From NCBI GenBank assembly GCA_903813345.2, contig CAIIXF020000011.1:2940571-3000570 (forward strand): a stretch of DNA of 60,000 nucleotides, in the 5' to 3' direction. Positions 1 to 12,960 of this stretch are shown here, piece after piece; position 1 is the first letter of the stretch, and each line of letters begins with the position of its first letter. The notes beneath the pieces are model-generated. The model was given only the letters and a program-made list of their open reading frames with translations, was not told the DNA's origin and did no database searches. A program made the translations under genes and the position numbers. Origin of the DNA: Owenia fusiformis (taxonomy: Eukaryota; Annelida; Polychaeta; Sabellida; Oweniidae).

Positions 1-238
1 GTTACTTATGTGATCAAAAGTGGATAAGGATAATAAAGTACCCCTTGTTATTTTCTATATTAGGGTCAAAATCCCCACTTTGGCAACTTTCGCCCCGGAT
101 ACGGTGCGTCAGACAAAACATTTCTGAAGTATCACATAAAAATACATATGAAACAAGTAATTTCAATTTGTTCAGTGGTAAAAACATTTTTGTCTCCTAG
201 CTTACTACCTACATTGTAAAAGATTGAACTGTGAACAC
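1..238. other. No feature seen
   Basis: AT-rich flank left of the Harbinger-like element. No coding frame, splice pair or repeat end recognised. Confidence 0.5.
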
Positions 239-817
239 CTGAGGCCTTATTCATAAAGCGTACGACCTTAACAAATACGAACCCGCAAACATGTCGTAAG
301 GCATACATGTAGGTTTGCGATACCATACTGTCTTATTCACAAAACTATGCGCGCCAAAATACGAACACGAACCGATCGTTCCAAGTTTAAAACCATAGTC
401 ATAATTACGACATTGTCTCATTTCTTTAGTTTACCAGTGAAAACAAATAAATGTTAAAAATGGCTATTTTTCATGTTAATAAAAATAGCTGAAACTACAT
501 TGATTTTTGCTCATCATTTTGTGTATTCCAAAACACAATGACTTTATCTAAAATCCGTCAGCATACTTTTTGATTGTTCCGAATGTAAATCGCTTTGATA
601 TTTGGCTCCAAGATTAGGAATTTCGTGAAATTGCTCGTGTAACAGGACAGCACGCCGCTTAAAACATGTCATATCTCAATAATAAATGGTCGCATCTTTT
701 AAATTTGGTTTTGTTGGTATAGAGAACATTCATTCAGAGTATGATGTAAGCACCGTATTTTGTCTCCACCAATTACTAATTAAATAGACCCGATATAGTA
801 AGTGTAAAATTTATTCT

Positions 818-3029
818 GTGAAAATCGACATGGTCGTTAAAACGCACCCACACGTCGTGAGGGGAATCCGAGAAACAAAAGTTATCTGTGGTTATTAAGT
901 CCTTAGTTCAGTTTATCAGACCATCATGTCAGAAATGTTATTTGCAATTGTGATTGGATTATAATGAGCATGATCTGAAAACTTCTTGGAAATCACCGTT
1001 TTGCTTGTGAAAAACGACCACGATGTTACTCATTCATTGACAACACTTTAATGTGAAAAGGTACACTATTCTATAAAACAATATGTCCATTCTGTTATAG
1101 CAAAAGGAAATTTCGAAAGAACCAGCATGACCCCATTTATTGACCAATACGATGTGAAACTGTGACAATCGACATGCGTGAAAATCGACATGATTATACC
1201 ATTGAACTCAAAGCATCAAATAATCCATTTTTATAAATCACAGCGGGGTTGGTTCTATTTTATATGATTACTAATCCTTTGAAAACACATGTATAACAGT
1301 TATTCCCATAATTACGCATAACATCAACTTGTACAGAGGGTTTCGATAGCTGCTAACAAGTTTTCTCTTTGGTAAGTGTGCATGTTATCTTTTATACGTC
1401 TTTACAAAATTACGTTACATGCAAGCAAATGAGAAGTTATTTTGGAATTACATAAGCATAATTTAGCGAAAGAATTTCTCTACAAAATCCGCTATGAAGA
1501 CCATAATATACCAAAATCTTTCAGCCACTGAAAATAACGTTTCGTCCAGTGTATTCCCGGGAATCACTAACTTCAATTATAGAGTTCTTTAAGTTTGGAT
1601 TCAGTTTTCTTTTCAATGATTTCACCCTTCTCAGTGGAAAAAGAGAAAAACCAACAAGTCTAGTTTGTAATATGAACGATTGCATAGCATTTTAACGATG
1701 TTTATGTTCTAATTCTATTTCATCAAATTCATTTGCAGTCTGTTACTACGACGTGATCTGTAAGACATAGTTTGCCTTCGCAAAATGCAATGCGTTGCAA
1801 AAGATACAGGGAAAGACAAAAACAAGTCAATGCCCGAGAATATACAAAAAGTGTAAGGAGCGCAATGCAAAAAATTACGTTCCCCATGGACACATATCGC
1901 CAGCCGAACTAGCAAGACGAAACCTGAAACACAAAATATACATGCGACAATGGAGGCAACAAAAGCGAGATGAATTGTATTCTGCTTCTCGAAAAACAAG
2001 AACCGGGGGCACCCCATTGAAAATAATTCTTCCCGAAATTCAAAGAAAAACAAAAAACACAGGAAACAATTGAGTTTAACGAAAGTTATGAGGGGTGAGA
2101 TCAGAAACCTTAGAAAAGGAATCGAAAATGAGAAAAAAGAAATTCGTTCTCTAAAGCGGAAACTGTGGCGCCTAAAACAGAAATCTCAGAATGAACATAG
2201 CCACATAAACACCACCGGTTCAACTAAAGAAACTTTAGATTCACCAGGAAGACAGTCATTTCAAGACTTAAAAGGAATTCGCACGACAAAAGATCGGTGT
2301 TAAAAGATTTACATGTAAATTGTGCACTTAGTTGTTGAAAATAGTGAAGATACATATGTACATATGATAATGTTCAGTTCATAGCCAAAGCGATGATTGT
2401 ATTGTGTTCCCCGTACGTAATACGTACTTTATTAACGATAGTAGAATAAATATGAAACACTGTAGTCTTTAATTTATGGTTTATGTCAAGTTTTGGCCTG
2501 AAATGATAACAATATTTACACACAAATACTAACTAAAACCTTCTAAATCCAGCTAGTCATGTCCTGCATATCAAACATGCCCATTTGTCAAGTAAGCGCT
2601 CCCTAAAATGATCCTAATCTCACTGCCATTTGTTTAAGATTTTATTGTGAAAATCGACACGCGCCTTAAATAGTTAACTGGCCTAATGGTCAATACTTCC
2701 CCAATAAAACTTTTATCGTTTTCTAATCGTATTTCGCATACTTTTTCACCATCGCCTCTAATCATGTTTCATTGGAGTCGACCCATCCTATTTTACTCAA
2801 ATTAAAAAACGTAAAGCAAGCAAAAAATCGAGAAAAATGATGGATTAGAATGTATCATGTTCACAAGTGATGCACATCAAAAAGGAATGCTTGTAGTCCA
2901 AATTCATTTGTGATTTTATAGGACACTTGAGTCAACATGATGAACGTTCTTGATTTTTTGAAAATGTTGCACTCTAATTTGAATAGTTTAACATATTAAA
3001 TAGGGATTGGATATGTGAAAATCGACACG
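818..3029 (+). repeat. Five dispersed copies of GTGAAAATCGACAYG
   Basis: Copies at 818-832, 1162-1176 (one mismatch), 1178-1192, 2647-2661 and 3015-3029, with a weaker relative near 1006. All have the same orientation, all lie inside the Harbinger-like element, and I saw none elsewhere in the window. Confidence 0.65.
1790..2303 (+). pseudogene. Frameshifted basic, coiled-coil ORF inside the Harbinger-like element
   Basis: Three plus-strand frames overlap in relay: 1790-1912 (MRCKRYRERQKQVNAREYTK...), 1795-2073 (...RRNLKHKIYMRQWRQQKR...) and the frame of 2070-2303, which reads back to RNSKKNKKHRKQLSLTK and on to LRKGIENEKKEIRSLKRKLW. Basic stretches followed by a Leu/Lys-rich coiled coil resemble DNA-binding accessory ORFs of repeated invertebrate sequences. 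Two frameshifts would join them. No named family recognised. Confidence 0.4.
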
Positions 3030-4143
3030 TTTGCGACGGGTCCTAATTTCAATTTGAAAATTTACCTATTTTTCCTGGGAGTTTACTTCAATGATTTTGG
3101 TAACTTGTGTACAACTGTATGCAGATACATACCGCATGGCTATTTGAAAAAAACACTCCAGTGCTTTTTTCACTTTTTAGCAAAATTTCTCACTTAACTG
3201 GTTTTCAGTGAACGACATAATGTCGTAAATCATCACTTGTTTGAGTGCATGTTCAGTGCATGTTCAATATTATGATTATAAGTATATTAATGACGTTGGT
3301 TTAATTATATAATAATATAAACACATGTTGGCTGCATGGGCACCTGTAGATGTCAGTGTGATATATGTGATTTTACACTCACAATAGTTAAAATATGAAG
3401 TTCTTTGATTTTTTTTAAATATTTTGTCGACATTCTTGCAAAAGTAGCATAGTAAACAGAGGTTCAATCAATATTGCTGTAGAAATCACCCAGTATTGAT
3501 TATCGTTTATTTGGTTAGAAATATCACAAACATTTGCAAATGGCCAACTGCCCAAGCCCTACATCTGGGAATAAGGTCAACCATTTAGAGTCGATACCGT
3601 CTTATAACTTCGTCGTACACCAACGGATTAAATCTGTCATGAAAGATTCTATCATGGTTCGTCTTTCTCCGATCAACATCATTTTGCAATGCCATTTCAT
3701 CTCATATGAATAGCCTTTAAATCCGTTCATGGATGACGTATTTATGACGTCAAGGTCAAGTTTGAACGAATTATATCAATGAAGAAGCGCAAATCGATGC
3801 CCATACGCACAGATCGTAACTTATTTATCCAAATTGATAGCATATAAGAATAGAAAATCAGTGAATTATTATTTAATCCACGATGTTTTAAATTCTTCAA
3901 AAACAAATAAACTAAATTAGATCGTGATTGTCTCAGTTAAAAATGGTACGTTTATACGCACTAGTTGAGCATGGTCTGGAGGCGATGCGTAAATTATGGT
4001 TAATTTTACGGACATTGCAAAGTGTTCGTATGCCGCCATACGAGTGCGCGAACTAACGTAACCTTCGTGAATACAAAAAGGCGGTCACGCAACCGTTACG
4101 ACAGGTTCGCGGCCATACGTAAGCTTCAGGAATAAGGCCTCTG

Positions 4144-5974
4144 CTTATCTAAACAATTCTGACTAGTCTTATTGGCGTGCAGATTTGGTTTACCGTGGGC
4201 ATCTATTGAAAGCCCATGCCGACGATCCACTCACCATCAAATCTACTGTGACATATAACGTTAACTTTCAATATACTCCCTGGAGCATTGGGCTGGATAC
4301 AAATAGGAGTTCATATTCGTATCCCCAAAGGTACATCCTGGGATCCACATGCTTTACTTTCCATTTTGAATTTATGCAATCCCAAGCATTAGGAAAAGAG
4401 GGGCTCTGAGAAATCAGAATGGAGGAGGTATAAAATCCGAGAGACGAAAAGAGCCAGAATGGTGACCGTGAAATAAAATGTAAGTAAACGGACTGACGAT
4501 TCAAGTGGGAGCAGCATCCAGCTGGCGTTACATTATATTGGAGGTCAGTCGATTTAATAACATTACAATGAATACAAAGATAAAGATCAGGCTTTGAAGT
4601 TATTATTCTACAGCAGTTAAGGATAAAAAGAAAGCACTTGGTCCTGAAATTATAGGAAAACACCTTTACCCCCAAAACTCTCCAGATGAGTATAAAAAAT
4701 GCCGTCAAACGTTCCAGGAACTAACACCGCGTTTGTTGAACATATTCGCTTCGCTCGCCTCTTATTAATTACTTAGCTTTCGTCTGTCATGTCGTTCCTC
4801 GATACTGAGATATCATGCCAATTGCATTGAACATTCGAGAATATATTACATGACAAACATTAGTACGGTCCGATATCGCCGCACTATAGCGTTTATATTC
4901 GTTGGCTCTTGGGATATTGATTTTTTATAAGGCCTATTGTGTTTTATGGTACATATTGTGCCTTTCTGATTTGACTTTCTCGCTTAATCTACAAATTGAA
5001 TCGCTAGATGTTTGATATTGTCATCGGTGACTGTGCAAAGGTTACGATGACATGTCTGATCGTTAGGTACATCAGTTTCTAAATCAGAAAACATTTATTC
5101 ACTGAATTATTTCCGTTAGATTGTTGTCTTTTTTATGCACTATGTTTAGCATATGGCAGTCAGCGTGTGTAACAAATGGCAGTTGGTGACATTTTGCATG
5201 CGTGAAACATTTTGTTAAAAGTTCAACAGTGACTCATTACAACGCCCGGTGATCGAAAAAAATGAACGTGGGTGGAAGTAGTCAATTTCTGCTAGAAAAT
5301 TCAACAAATCTGAAATAATAATATTTTTCACAAGAAAGTTTACAAATAATTCGCCAAATGGATAGGTGTAGCAATCTGTATTTCATAATTGTTTCTTTAC
5401 ATTTCTCAGATGTAAGATCTTATATTGACGTTATTATATCACATGTTATTTCATTGCACTGATTGAAGGCATTGTGTCCAGAAACATCAAAAAATCCCCA
5501 AAAATCGGAATCTAATAGATGATATATTACGAGATATACAGAGTAAATGTATTCATATCAAGCCAAATGTTCAAGGTCATTTAAGTGACTCGGTCGAATG
5601 AAAGGTCAAGTACTTTGTTATCTGCATTGTTCACAGGCACTGGTACTCCACTCGATTACGATGTTACGGCAACAAAAAGTCGGTACCTCGAAGGTACGAT
5701 TTTTCTTTTTTCCCAATTTCACGAGTTGTAGGCAGAATTGGCTCGACATTTTTATCATAACTGTGTGTCTATCATATGTCTAAGAAAACGTATATTTTGC
5801 GAATAAATAGTTCAGAAAACAACAGAATCGTTAATTTGATACTTCACTTTTGTGACGTAAACGGAACTTCAAAAACGGTTTGGATCTGTACTTCTAGCCC
5901 ATTCCGTTGAGTGAGGTTTTTAATCGACAAGTAATCGAATGGAGTACTAGTGACACGGACGGCGGGATCCAAAA
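4144..5974. other. No gene recognised
   Basis: Open frames here (the longest, 146 codons on the minus strand at 4268-4708) show no family motif, and I judge them chance frames. Confidence 0.45.
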
Positions 5975-6050
5975 ATAGACGAGGCAAATTTAGATAGACG
6001 AGGCAAAGTTAAACAGACGAGGCAAATTTAATTAGGCGAGGTAAAAATTG
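5975..6050 (+). repeat. Four tandem 19-bp units
   Basis: Unit ATAGACGAGGCAAATTTAG repeated four times, with increasing divergence to the right. Confidence 0.75.
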
Positions 6051-8240
6051 AGGTTAGTTCGATATATCACTATCATAAGAGTTCATTTTGCAGATTCGAT
6101 AAAATAAATCAGTAAATTGTTGGCAATTTTCTAGAACGGGATATGATAAGCAAGAATACGAGACATGTATCTTATTTTTGTATCAATTCTGAGAAAATAC
6201 AGTTTACAAAAGTTCTTGAAATATTATTTCTGAACAAGTACAACTTTGCATGTTCCAATGATAAGATTTCTATATAATATATGTGGCAAAAGCCTGTGGT
6301 CAAATGCTGAAGATAAGGGAACATCACCTTTTTAGATAATGTCCCCAGTGGCCTATAGGCCGTTAACATATGTTAGCGATATTTTATGTATGATGTAATT
6401 GTTTTATACATGTATTAATTATATAACCCATGACACTTTAATAAAATTTTACAATACAAGACAATGATGAGCAATCATATAAGACAAATAATTTCTGAAA
6501 TCTGGATTAGGCCTTTTTCTGAGAAAGTTCGATGTGCTTCTGATTGCACACAAAATCTGTCAATCAACGTTATTAAATAAAAATCATATAGCGATCTGTG
6601 CTGGGTTAAATGATTGATAAATGTTTTGTAGTGACATCTAGAGACCCAGCTGTCATATGTACGAGATAATTGACGTTTTATATATTGACGTTGCTTTATA
6701 GCAAGAATAAGCTTATATCCGGACCGTCAGGTGAAAGGGGATGTTCCATTAACATTAAATCCCCCGATCAATGCTTATCGACAACACTACCACGAGCTCA
6801 TGTTTCAGGTATTTGCGTATTTGGTTCGTCCTTGTATGCGTATGCTTTTTATAGGTTTATTCTTGGCCATTCTTTTTATAGATTCGTTCTTGGAAAAGCT
6901 ATCACTTTTCAGTTGTCACGATAATGAATGGTGTTTGTCATTAATACACTCCCCATCATAAGTTTTGATAACCAGGCGTCTCCTTTAAACCAATTATCCT
7001 TGCACGCCAATTAATGTTTGATAATTTGAAAATTATAAGTCATAAATCTCCGAACGTTTAAAAAATAAGTAAAGATTTAAACATCTACAGGCTTTGACAT
7101 GTTATCTGATGAAAACTGTTGGTTGCTAAGGTTATGAAGGGGAGTGTATGTGTGTAAAACCACACCTGTTCCCGACTATTGGGATGTCAGATGGTTCATC
7201 GAAGTTACCCTGATCCTAGTGACCCCAGTGTATTTCCTCTGAGTCAGCTAAGCAAAGGGGACCTTATAATAGCATCATAGAATGAAGTTTAAAGTCAATT
7301 AATCTATTCCGTTTGTATATCTCTGTTACCCGGATTCTAGAGGGTAGCATTACATTTCTAGCCTCTGAGGATCTCGGCTAAAACATTCTCATTGACCTTG
7401 CGATGGTTGTCTAAATGGCAATATATCAGCGTTTAATCCAAATTCTAGCAAGGGTGGGGGGTGGGTAGCGACGCATTGTTATTTTTACTCCCAGCAATTT
7501 CGTCTTTGAACCCAATCCAAGTTTTACATATAGCCAATCCACAGATAAGTGTTATGTTGGTATGATAAAATCGTTTATGGGGATTTCATCATGAAATTCT
7601 ACAGATCAAACATGATAAGACGATATATCAAACCAAAAAAAGTAACAAATGTTATGAATAAAAATAAACCAATATTTAATAAATTAAAACTTCTGGCAAC
7701 ATCAAGTCGAGGCTGTACGTGTTTGTGAGTTTTACATCGAATGTAAGCATATACTTTGATTGTTATACGCAGCCTTATAATTTATAATTAAAAATAAAAC
7801 CAAAATTTTGCATTTTAAGGATTCTGGATGGAAAAAAACTAAAATAATAGTTTCTGTTGGAATACTATAAACGAAGTCCTCTTTAGAGGTACGGACTCGA
7901 ACTATTTCCAAAGGGTACATGTCAGAAGGCTTAGTCATGCATACATGTACATTGTACAATCAATACCTGGGTTTTGAATAAAATTATGATTCATCAACAT
8001 GTGGTTTTCAGTACTATTAAGAGCAATAGGGATGTCTCATCATTTAAAATATAAGGGGTTACAATTACCCTGTATAGATCCTATTATATATATTATTTAT
8101 TTTCAATATTGCATGCATTTAGTTCATATTCGCCTTTATATTGAAAAATATACCTATCTAATAGAATTAGTCCTAATGCAAAATCTGTACAATTTCCCAT
8201 ACGTTTTATAATTCTATGATCACAATTCTCTGATTTATTA
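6051..8240. other. No gene recognised
   Basis: Several short open frames (for example the overlapping frames at 6670-6961) but no splice-consistent exon or repeat boundary I could support. Confidence 0.45.
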
Positions 8241-10812
8241 TGTCACCACCAAAAGTGGTGACATATTGTTATGGTCTCCGTTTTTTTGCGACGGCGTCCG
8301 GCGGTTGGTGGTTGGCGTCCGGCGGTTGGCGTCCGGCGTCTGTAACAATTTCTTACAACTTCCTATAACTTAACAAATACTGTTTAGACTGACTTCAATT
8401 TTTTTCTAAATCATCTACATGTTCTCAGAAGTTCAAATCTGACTTTAGATTTGACATTTGACCTTCAATGACCTTCTCAAGGTCAAAAAGGTCTTTTTTC
8501 AACTTGCTTCACATTGACTAAATTTTTTTTCAAAATCATCTACATGTTCTCAGAAATTCAAATCTGACTTTAGATTTGACATTTGACCTTCAAATCTGAC
8601 TTTAGATTTGACATTTGACCTTCAATGACCTTCTCAAGGTCAAAAAAGGTCAAAAAGGTCTGTTTTCAACTTGCTTCAAATTGACTAAATTTTTTTTTCA
8701 AAATCATCTACGTGTTCTCAGAAATTCAAATCTGACTTAAGATTTGACTTAAGATTTGACATTTGACCTTCAATGACCTTCTCAAAGTCAAAAAAGGTCA
8801 AAAAGGTCTTTTTTCAACTTGCTTCAAATTGACTAAATTTTTTTTTCAAAATCATCTACATGTTCTCAGAAATTCAAATCTTACTTTAGATTTGACATTT
8901 GACCTTCAATGACCTTCTCAATGTCAAAAAAGGTCAAAAAGGTATTTTTTCATCTTGCTTCAAATTGACTAAATTTTTTTTCAAAATCATCTACATGTTC
9001 TCAGAAATTCAAATCTGACTTCAGATTTGACATTTGACCTTCAATGACCTTCTCAAGGTCAAAAAAGGTCAAAAAGGTCTGTTTTCAACTTGCTTTAAAT
9101 TGACTAAAAAAATTTTTCAAAATCATCTACGTGTTCTCAGAAATTCAAATCTGACTTTAGATTTGACTTAAGATTTGACATTTGACCTTCAATGACCTTC
9201 TCAAAGTCAAAAAAGGTCAAAAAGGTCTTTTTTCAACTTGCTTCAAATTGACTAAATTTTTTTTTCAAAATCATCTACATGTTCTCAGAAATTCAAATCT
9301 GACTTTAGATTTGACATTTGATCTTCAATGACCTTCTCAATGTCAAAAAAGGTCAAAAAGGTATTTTTTCATCTTGCTTCAAATTGACTAAATTTTTTTT
9401 CAAAATCATCTACATGTTCTCAGAAGTTCAAATATGACTTTAGATTTGACTTTAGATTTGACATTTGACCTTCAATGACCTTCTCAAAGTCAAAAAAGGT
9501 CAAAAAGGTCTTTTTTCAACTTGCTTCAAATTGACTAAATTTTTTTTTCAAAATCATCTACATGTTCTCAGAAATTCAAATCTGACTTCAGATTTGACAT
9601 TTGACCTTCAATGACCTTCTCAAGGTCAAAAAAGGTCAAAAAGGTCTGTTTTCAACTTGCTTCAAATTGACTAAATTTTTTTTCAAAATCATCTACGTGT
9701 TCTCAGAAATTCAAATCTGACTTAAGATTTGACTTAAAATTTGACATTTGACCTTCAATGACCTTCTCAAGGTCAAAAAAGGTCAAAAAGGTCTGTTTAC
9801 AACTTGCTTCAAATTGACTAAAAAAAAATTTCAAAATCATCTACGTGTTCTCAGAAATTCAAATCTGACTTTAGATTTGACTTAAGATTTGACATTTGAC
9901 CTTCAATGACCTTCTCAAAGTCAAAAAAGGTCAAAAAGGTCTTTTTTCAACTTGCTTCAAATTGACTAAATTTTTTTTTCAAAATCATCTACATGTTCTC
10001 AGAAATTCAAATCTGACTTTAGATTTGACATTTGACCTTCAATGACCTTCTCAATTTCAAAAAAGGTCAAAAAAATATTTTTTCATCTTGCTTCAAATTG
10101 ACTAAAATTTTTTTCAAAATCATCTACATGTTCTCAGAAGTTCAAATATGACTTTAGATTTGACTTTAGATTTGACATTTGACCTTCAATGACCTTCTCA
10201 AGGTCAAAAAAGGTCAAAAAGGTCTTTTTTCAACTTGCTTCAAATTAACTAATTTTTTTTTCAAAATCATCTACATGTTCTCAGAAATTCAAATCTGACT
10301 TTAGATTTGACATTTGACCTTTAATGACCTTCTCAAGGTCAAAAAGGTCAAAAAGGTCTGTTTTCAACTTGCTTCAAATTGACTAAAATTTTTTTTCAAA
10401 ATCATCTACGTGTTCTCAGAAATTCAAATCTGACTTTAGATTTGACTTAAGATTTGACATTTGACCTTCAATGACCTTCTTAAAGTCAAAAAAGGTCAAA
10501 AAGGTCTTTTTTCAACTTGCTTCAAATTGACTAAATTTTTTTTTCAAAATCATCTACATGTTCTCAGAAATTCAAATCTGACTTTATATTTGACATTTGA
10601 CCTTTTATGACCTTCTCAAGGTCAAAAAAGGTCAAAAAGGTCTGTTTTCAACTTAATTGCTTCAAATTGACCAAATTTTTTTTCAAAATCATCTACATCT
10701 TTTCAGAAGTTCAAATTTGACTTTACAAGTTCTCAGAAATTCAAATCTGACTTAAGTTTGAACTCATAATATTGTGAGCAACTAGGTGGTGACATTTTGT
10801 CATGTTAATGCC
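8241..10812 (+). mobile_element. GTCACCACC-family element swollen by a satellite
   Basis: Left end TGTCACCACCAAAAGTGGTGACATATTG (hairpin GTCACCAC/GTGGTGAC) followed by a GGCGTCCGGCG-rich segment and GGCGTCTGTAACAA; right end GACATTTTGTCATGTTAATG at 10791-10810. Both ends recur in the short copy at 22384-22520, and the left part recurs inverted at 39300-39541. The interior here is a tandem array. No coding capacity; class unknown. Confidence 0.6.
8390..10760 (+). repeat. Satellite of about 17 units (about 130-150 bp) rich in AAGGTCA
   Basis: Each unit reads roughly: CTTGCTTCAAATTGACTAAA, a T-tract, CAAAATCATCTACATG, TTCTCAGAAATTCAAATCTG, then TTTGACATTTGACCTTCAATG and CCTTCTCAAGGTCAAAAAAGG. 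Variants (CTACGTG; GGTATTTTTTCATC; doubled GACTTAAGATTTG) recur in blocks of about three units, suggesting a higher-order repeat of about 420 bp. Confidence 0.9.
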
Positions 10813-11551
10813 TTGTTAGTCATTGCTGAGGCTTGGTATCATTGCGGGACATGTTCGGTGTTGTGTTTCCCTGTCAATAGGGAGGCAAAGCTGCACAAAC
10901 GATCTAAAGGGAACTTGGACGTAAAAATGTAGAATTATGGTCCTTCTGTGGTTCTTTCTCCTTCGTAATATTTATAAGTATAGGTTCCTGGAACAAATCA
11001 TTTAAGAAGGGCACAGTAATCAATCGGGTTCATAATTTTACACGTTCCCGCATAGGTTCTCTCAGAAACGCGCAGCTTAAGCTCCCCGATGACTATTGAT
11101 TGTGCCTCCTTAATTGTCCATCATTAGAGTGATAGATACTAGTAAACGCTTCCACTTATGAAAATTGGTTGTTGCTATTGGTTTCTATTGTTTTCATCAT
11201 TGGGATATCGTATTTGAATATGACTCATTGAGGTCTCTTAAGGTGTAACTCATGTACGTACATACAGGTAGTCTTGCCTTGAATCGAGTCTTTGAAACCC
11301 CTATATCACTTCACTTGAAGTTGACACAGAGGCATATTGGCATAGGGCTAGCCAAATGAGATCAGGGAGCGATTCCCAGAAACTCCTCGAAGGAATTGTT
11401 AAAGTCCGCCGTTCTCTTACTATGATGTCATTGTATCTATGGTTACAACTGCCCTAGGAATTTTTCACTTCGTGTTAATGAGCCCCGGATTCGTCGATTT
11501 CGATATGTTATTCCCGGGGAGATACATGGCTTAGTTGTGACTGATTAAAAC
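10813..11551. other. No feature recognised
   Basis: Unique-looking AT-rich sequence between the satellite and the 128-bp triplication. Confidence 0.45.
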
Positions 11552-11898
11552 AAACTTGCCGGATATTCCATTGTAAATCATTATCGTTCACTCAACTTCC
11601 GTCGATCAGAACGTCAAAACACAATGAAGATCGAGCGTTTAAAAATGATGTACAGTAAATATTTGTATTAGATTTAAAGAAACTTGTCGGATATCCCATT
11701 GTAAATCATTATCGTTCACTCAACTTCCGTCGATCTGAACGTCAAAACACAATGGAGATCGAGCGTGTAAAAATGATGTCCAGTAAATATTTATATTAGA
11801 TTTAAAGGAACTTGTTGGAAATTCCATTGTAAATCATTTTTGTTCACTCGACCTCCATCGATCAGAACGTCAAAACACAATGAAGATCGAAAGTGTAA
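11552..11898 (+). repeat. About 2.7 tandem copies of a 128-129-bp unit
   Basis: AACTTGCCGGATATTCCATT at 11552, AACTTGTCGG at 11681 and AACTTGTTGG at 11809 begin three copies that share CGTTCACTCAACTTCCGTCG and GTCAAAACACAATGAAGATC. Confidence 0.85.
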
Positions 11899-12707
11899 AG
11901 ATTCCTTGACAAAAAGATGAAACTGAACCTGCAGTCATACATCTAGAGCTTCTAAGGCATAGGCATTATCAAAACAGATTAGACTATATTACGTTGTTCA
12001 ACTAGGTCACACAGTTTCATATTTTATTGAAATATCCCAGGGCCTTGGTCCTAGGGGAGAGGGTCGACTTTTATCCCGCAAGTGACTTATATTCCATAGG
12101 CCCTCCAAAGCCGAACTTATTCATTAATTCGTCAGACCTAGCTGGCTGGCCCGCCTGAACGACATGGAAAACTCAGAACAATCAATGATGGATTCCAGAG
12201 GGCAGAGTTTATAGCCAGTGTGAATTACTTGTCCAGATCAAGATCAATTAATGTAATTTCCCAAAAAGGGCAGTCCCTTTTCACTTTATTGAAGTTAATG
12301 AAGTATCAGCCTTTCTAAAACTTGGTTGCCGGTAAGGACCCCTTTAGATTCGTTCTTAATTGGAAATGAATTCGACTTTGATTTTAGGTATTTCCTCCTC
12401 TTAGGTAACATTTCTCAAATACACTTACACGGTTCTTATTAAGATATAAGACATATTGATTCAGCTAGAAATGTCACCACGAACTCAACACCCAACATTG
12501 ATTATATTCATCGGGTACGTATTATTATATAACATCTCAAATGTTACAGCTGTTATCACAATTTGCCAATTTGCTATCTTAATGTAAAATGCATTTTGGT
12601 GTTATTATTTGAATAGGCTATTTATCAAAAGTATAGTTATTTTAATGGCACAAATCCTACAAAAATCTGGAAGCCCTAGATTTTAGGAACATATTGAACC
12701 CGTGTTC
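11899..12707. other. No feature recognised
   Basis: No coding frame or repeat end that I can support. Confidence 0.4.
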
Positions 12708-12960
12708 CAGTGGCGGATGTAGAAGCTAACAAGAGAGGGCGTGTTTCAAATAGGAAAACGCTAAAAAAAATTTGGGTTCCTAAAATAAACAATTAGGCCC
12801 AAATCCTGAAAATATAAGGCCCATTATTGATAATTTGGCCTAAAACTAAAAAATATGGCCTAAAAAGCCCAAGTAATGCCCAAAAGACCCATTAATTGAG
12901 GCCCTAAAAAATCTTTAGTTTTTGGGGCCCGAATTATTTTTCTAAGCCTATCATAGGGGG
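12708..12960 (+). mobile_element. hAT-like element end (fragment)
   Basis: CAGTGGCGGATGTAG at 12708-12722 is a typical hAT terminus (CAGTGGCGGATC...). It is followed by a tract of repeated AGGCCC/AAGGCC words to about 12960. The matching right end was not found. Confidence 0.4.

Larger units (their letters stand above)
242..4140. mobile_element. PIF/Harbinger-like DNA transposon, 3.9 kb, degraded
   Basis: Ends are inverted repeats: AGGCCTTATTCATAAAGCG... at 242 and, on the other strand from 4140, AGGCCTTATTCCTGAAGCT..., 20 of 23 bases identical, with a second shared block around TGTCGTAA further in. Flanks carry CTG at 239-241 and 4141-4143, a 3-bp duplication of the CWG type known for some Harbinger elements. 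Subterminal copies of CTTATTC lie near 331 and 3571 (inverted). No DDE transposase is readable; the only coding trace is a frameshifted basic ORF at 1790-2303. Probably non-autonomous or decayed. Confidence 0.72.

Noticed and set aside
4268-4708. 146-codon minus-strand frame, one of the longest in the window
   Set aside because: No recognisable motif, signal peptide or splice partners, and an overlapping plus-strand frame is equally open. Treated as chance.
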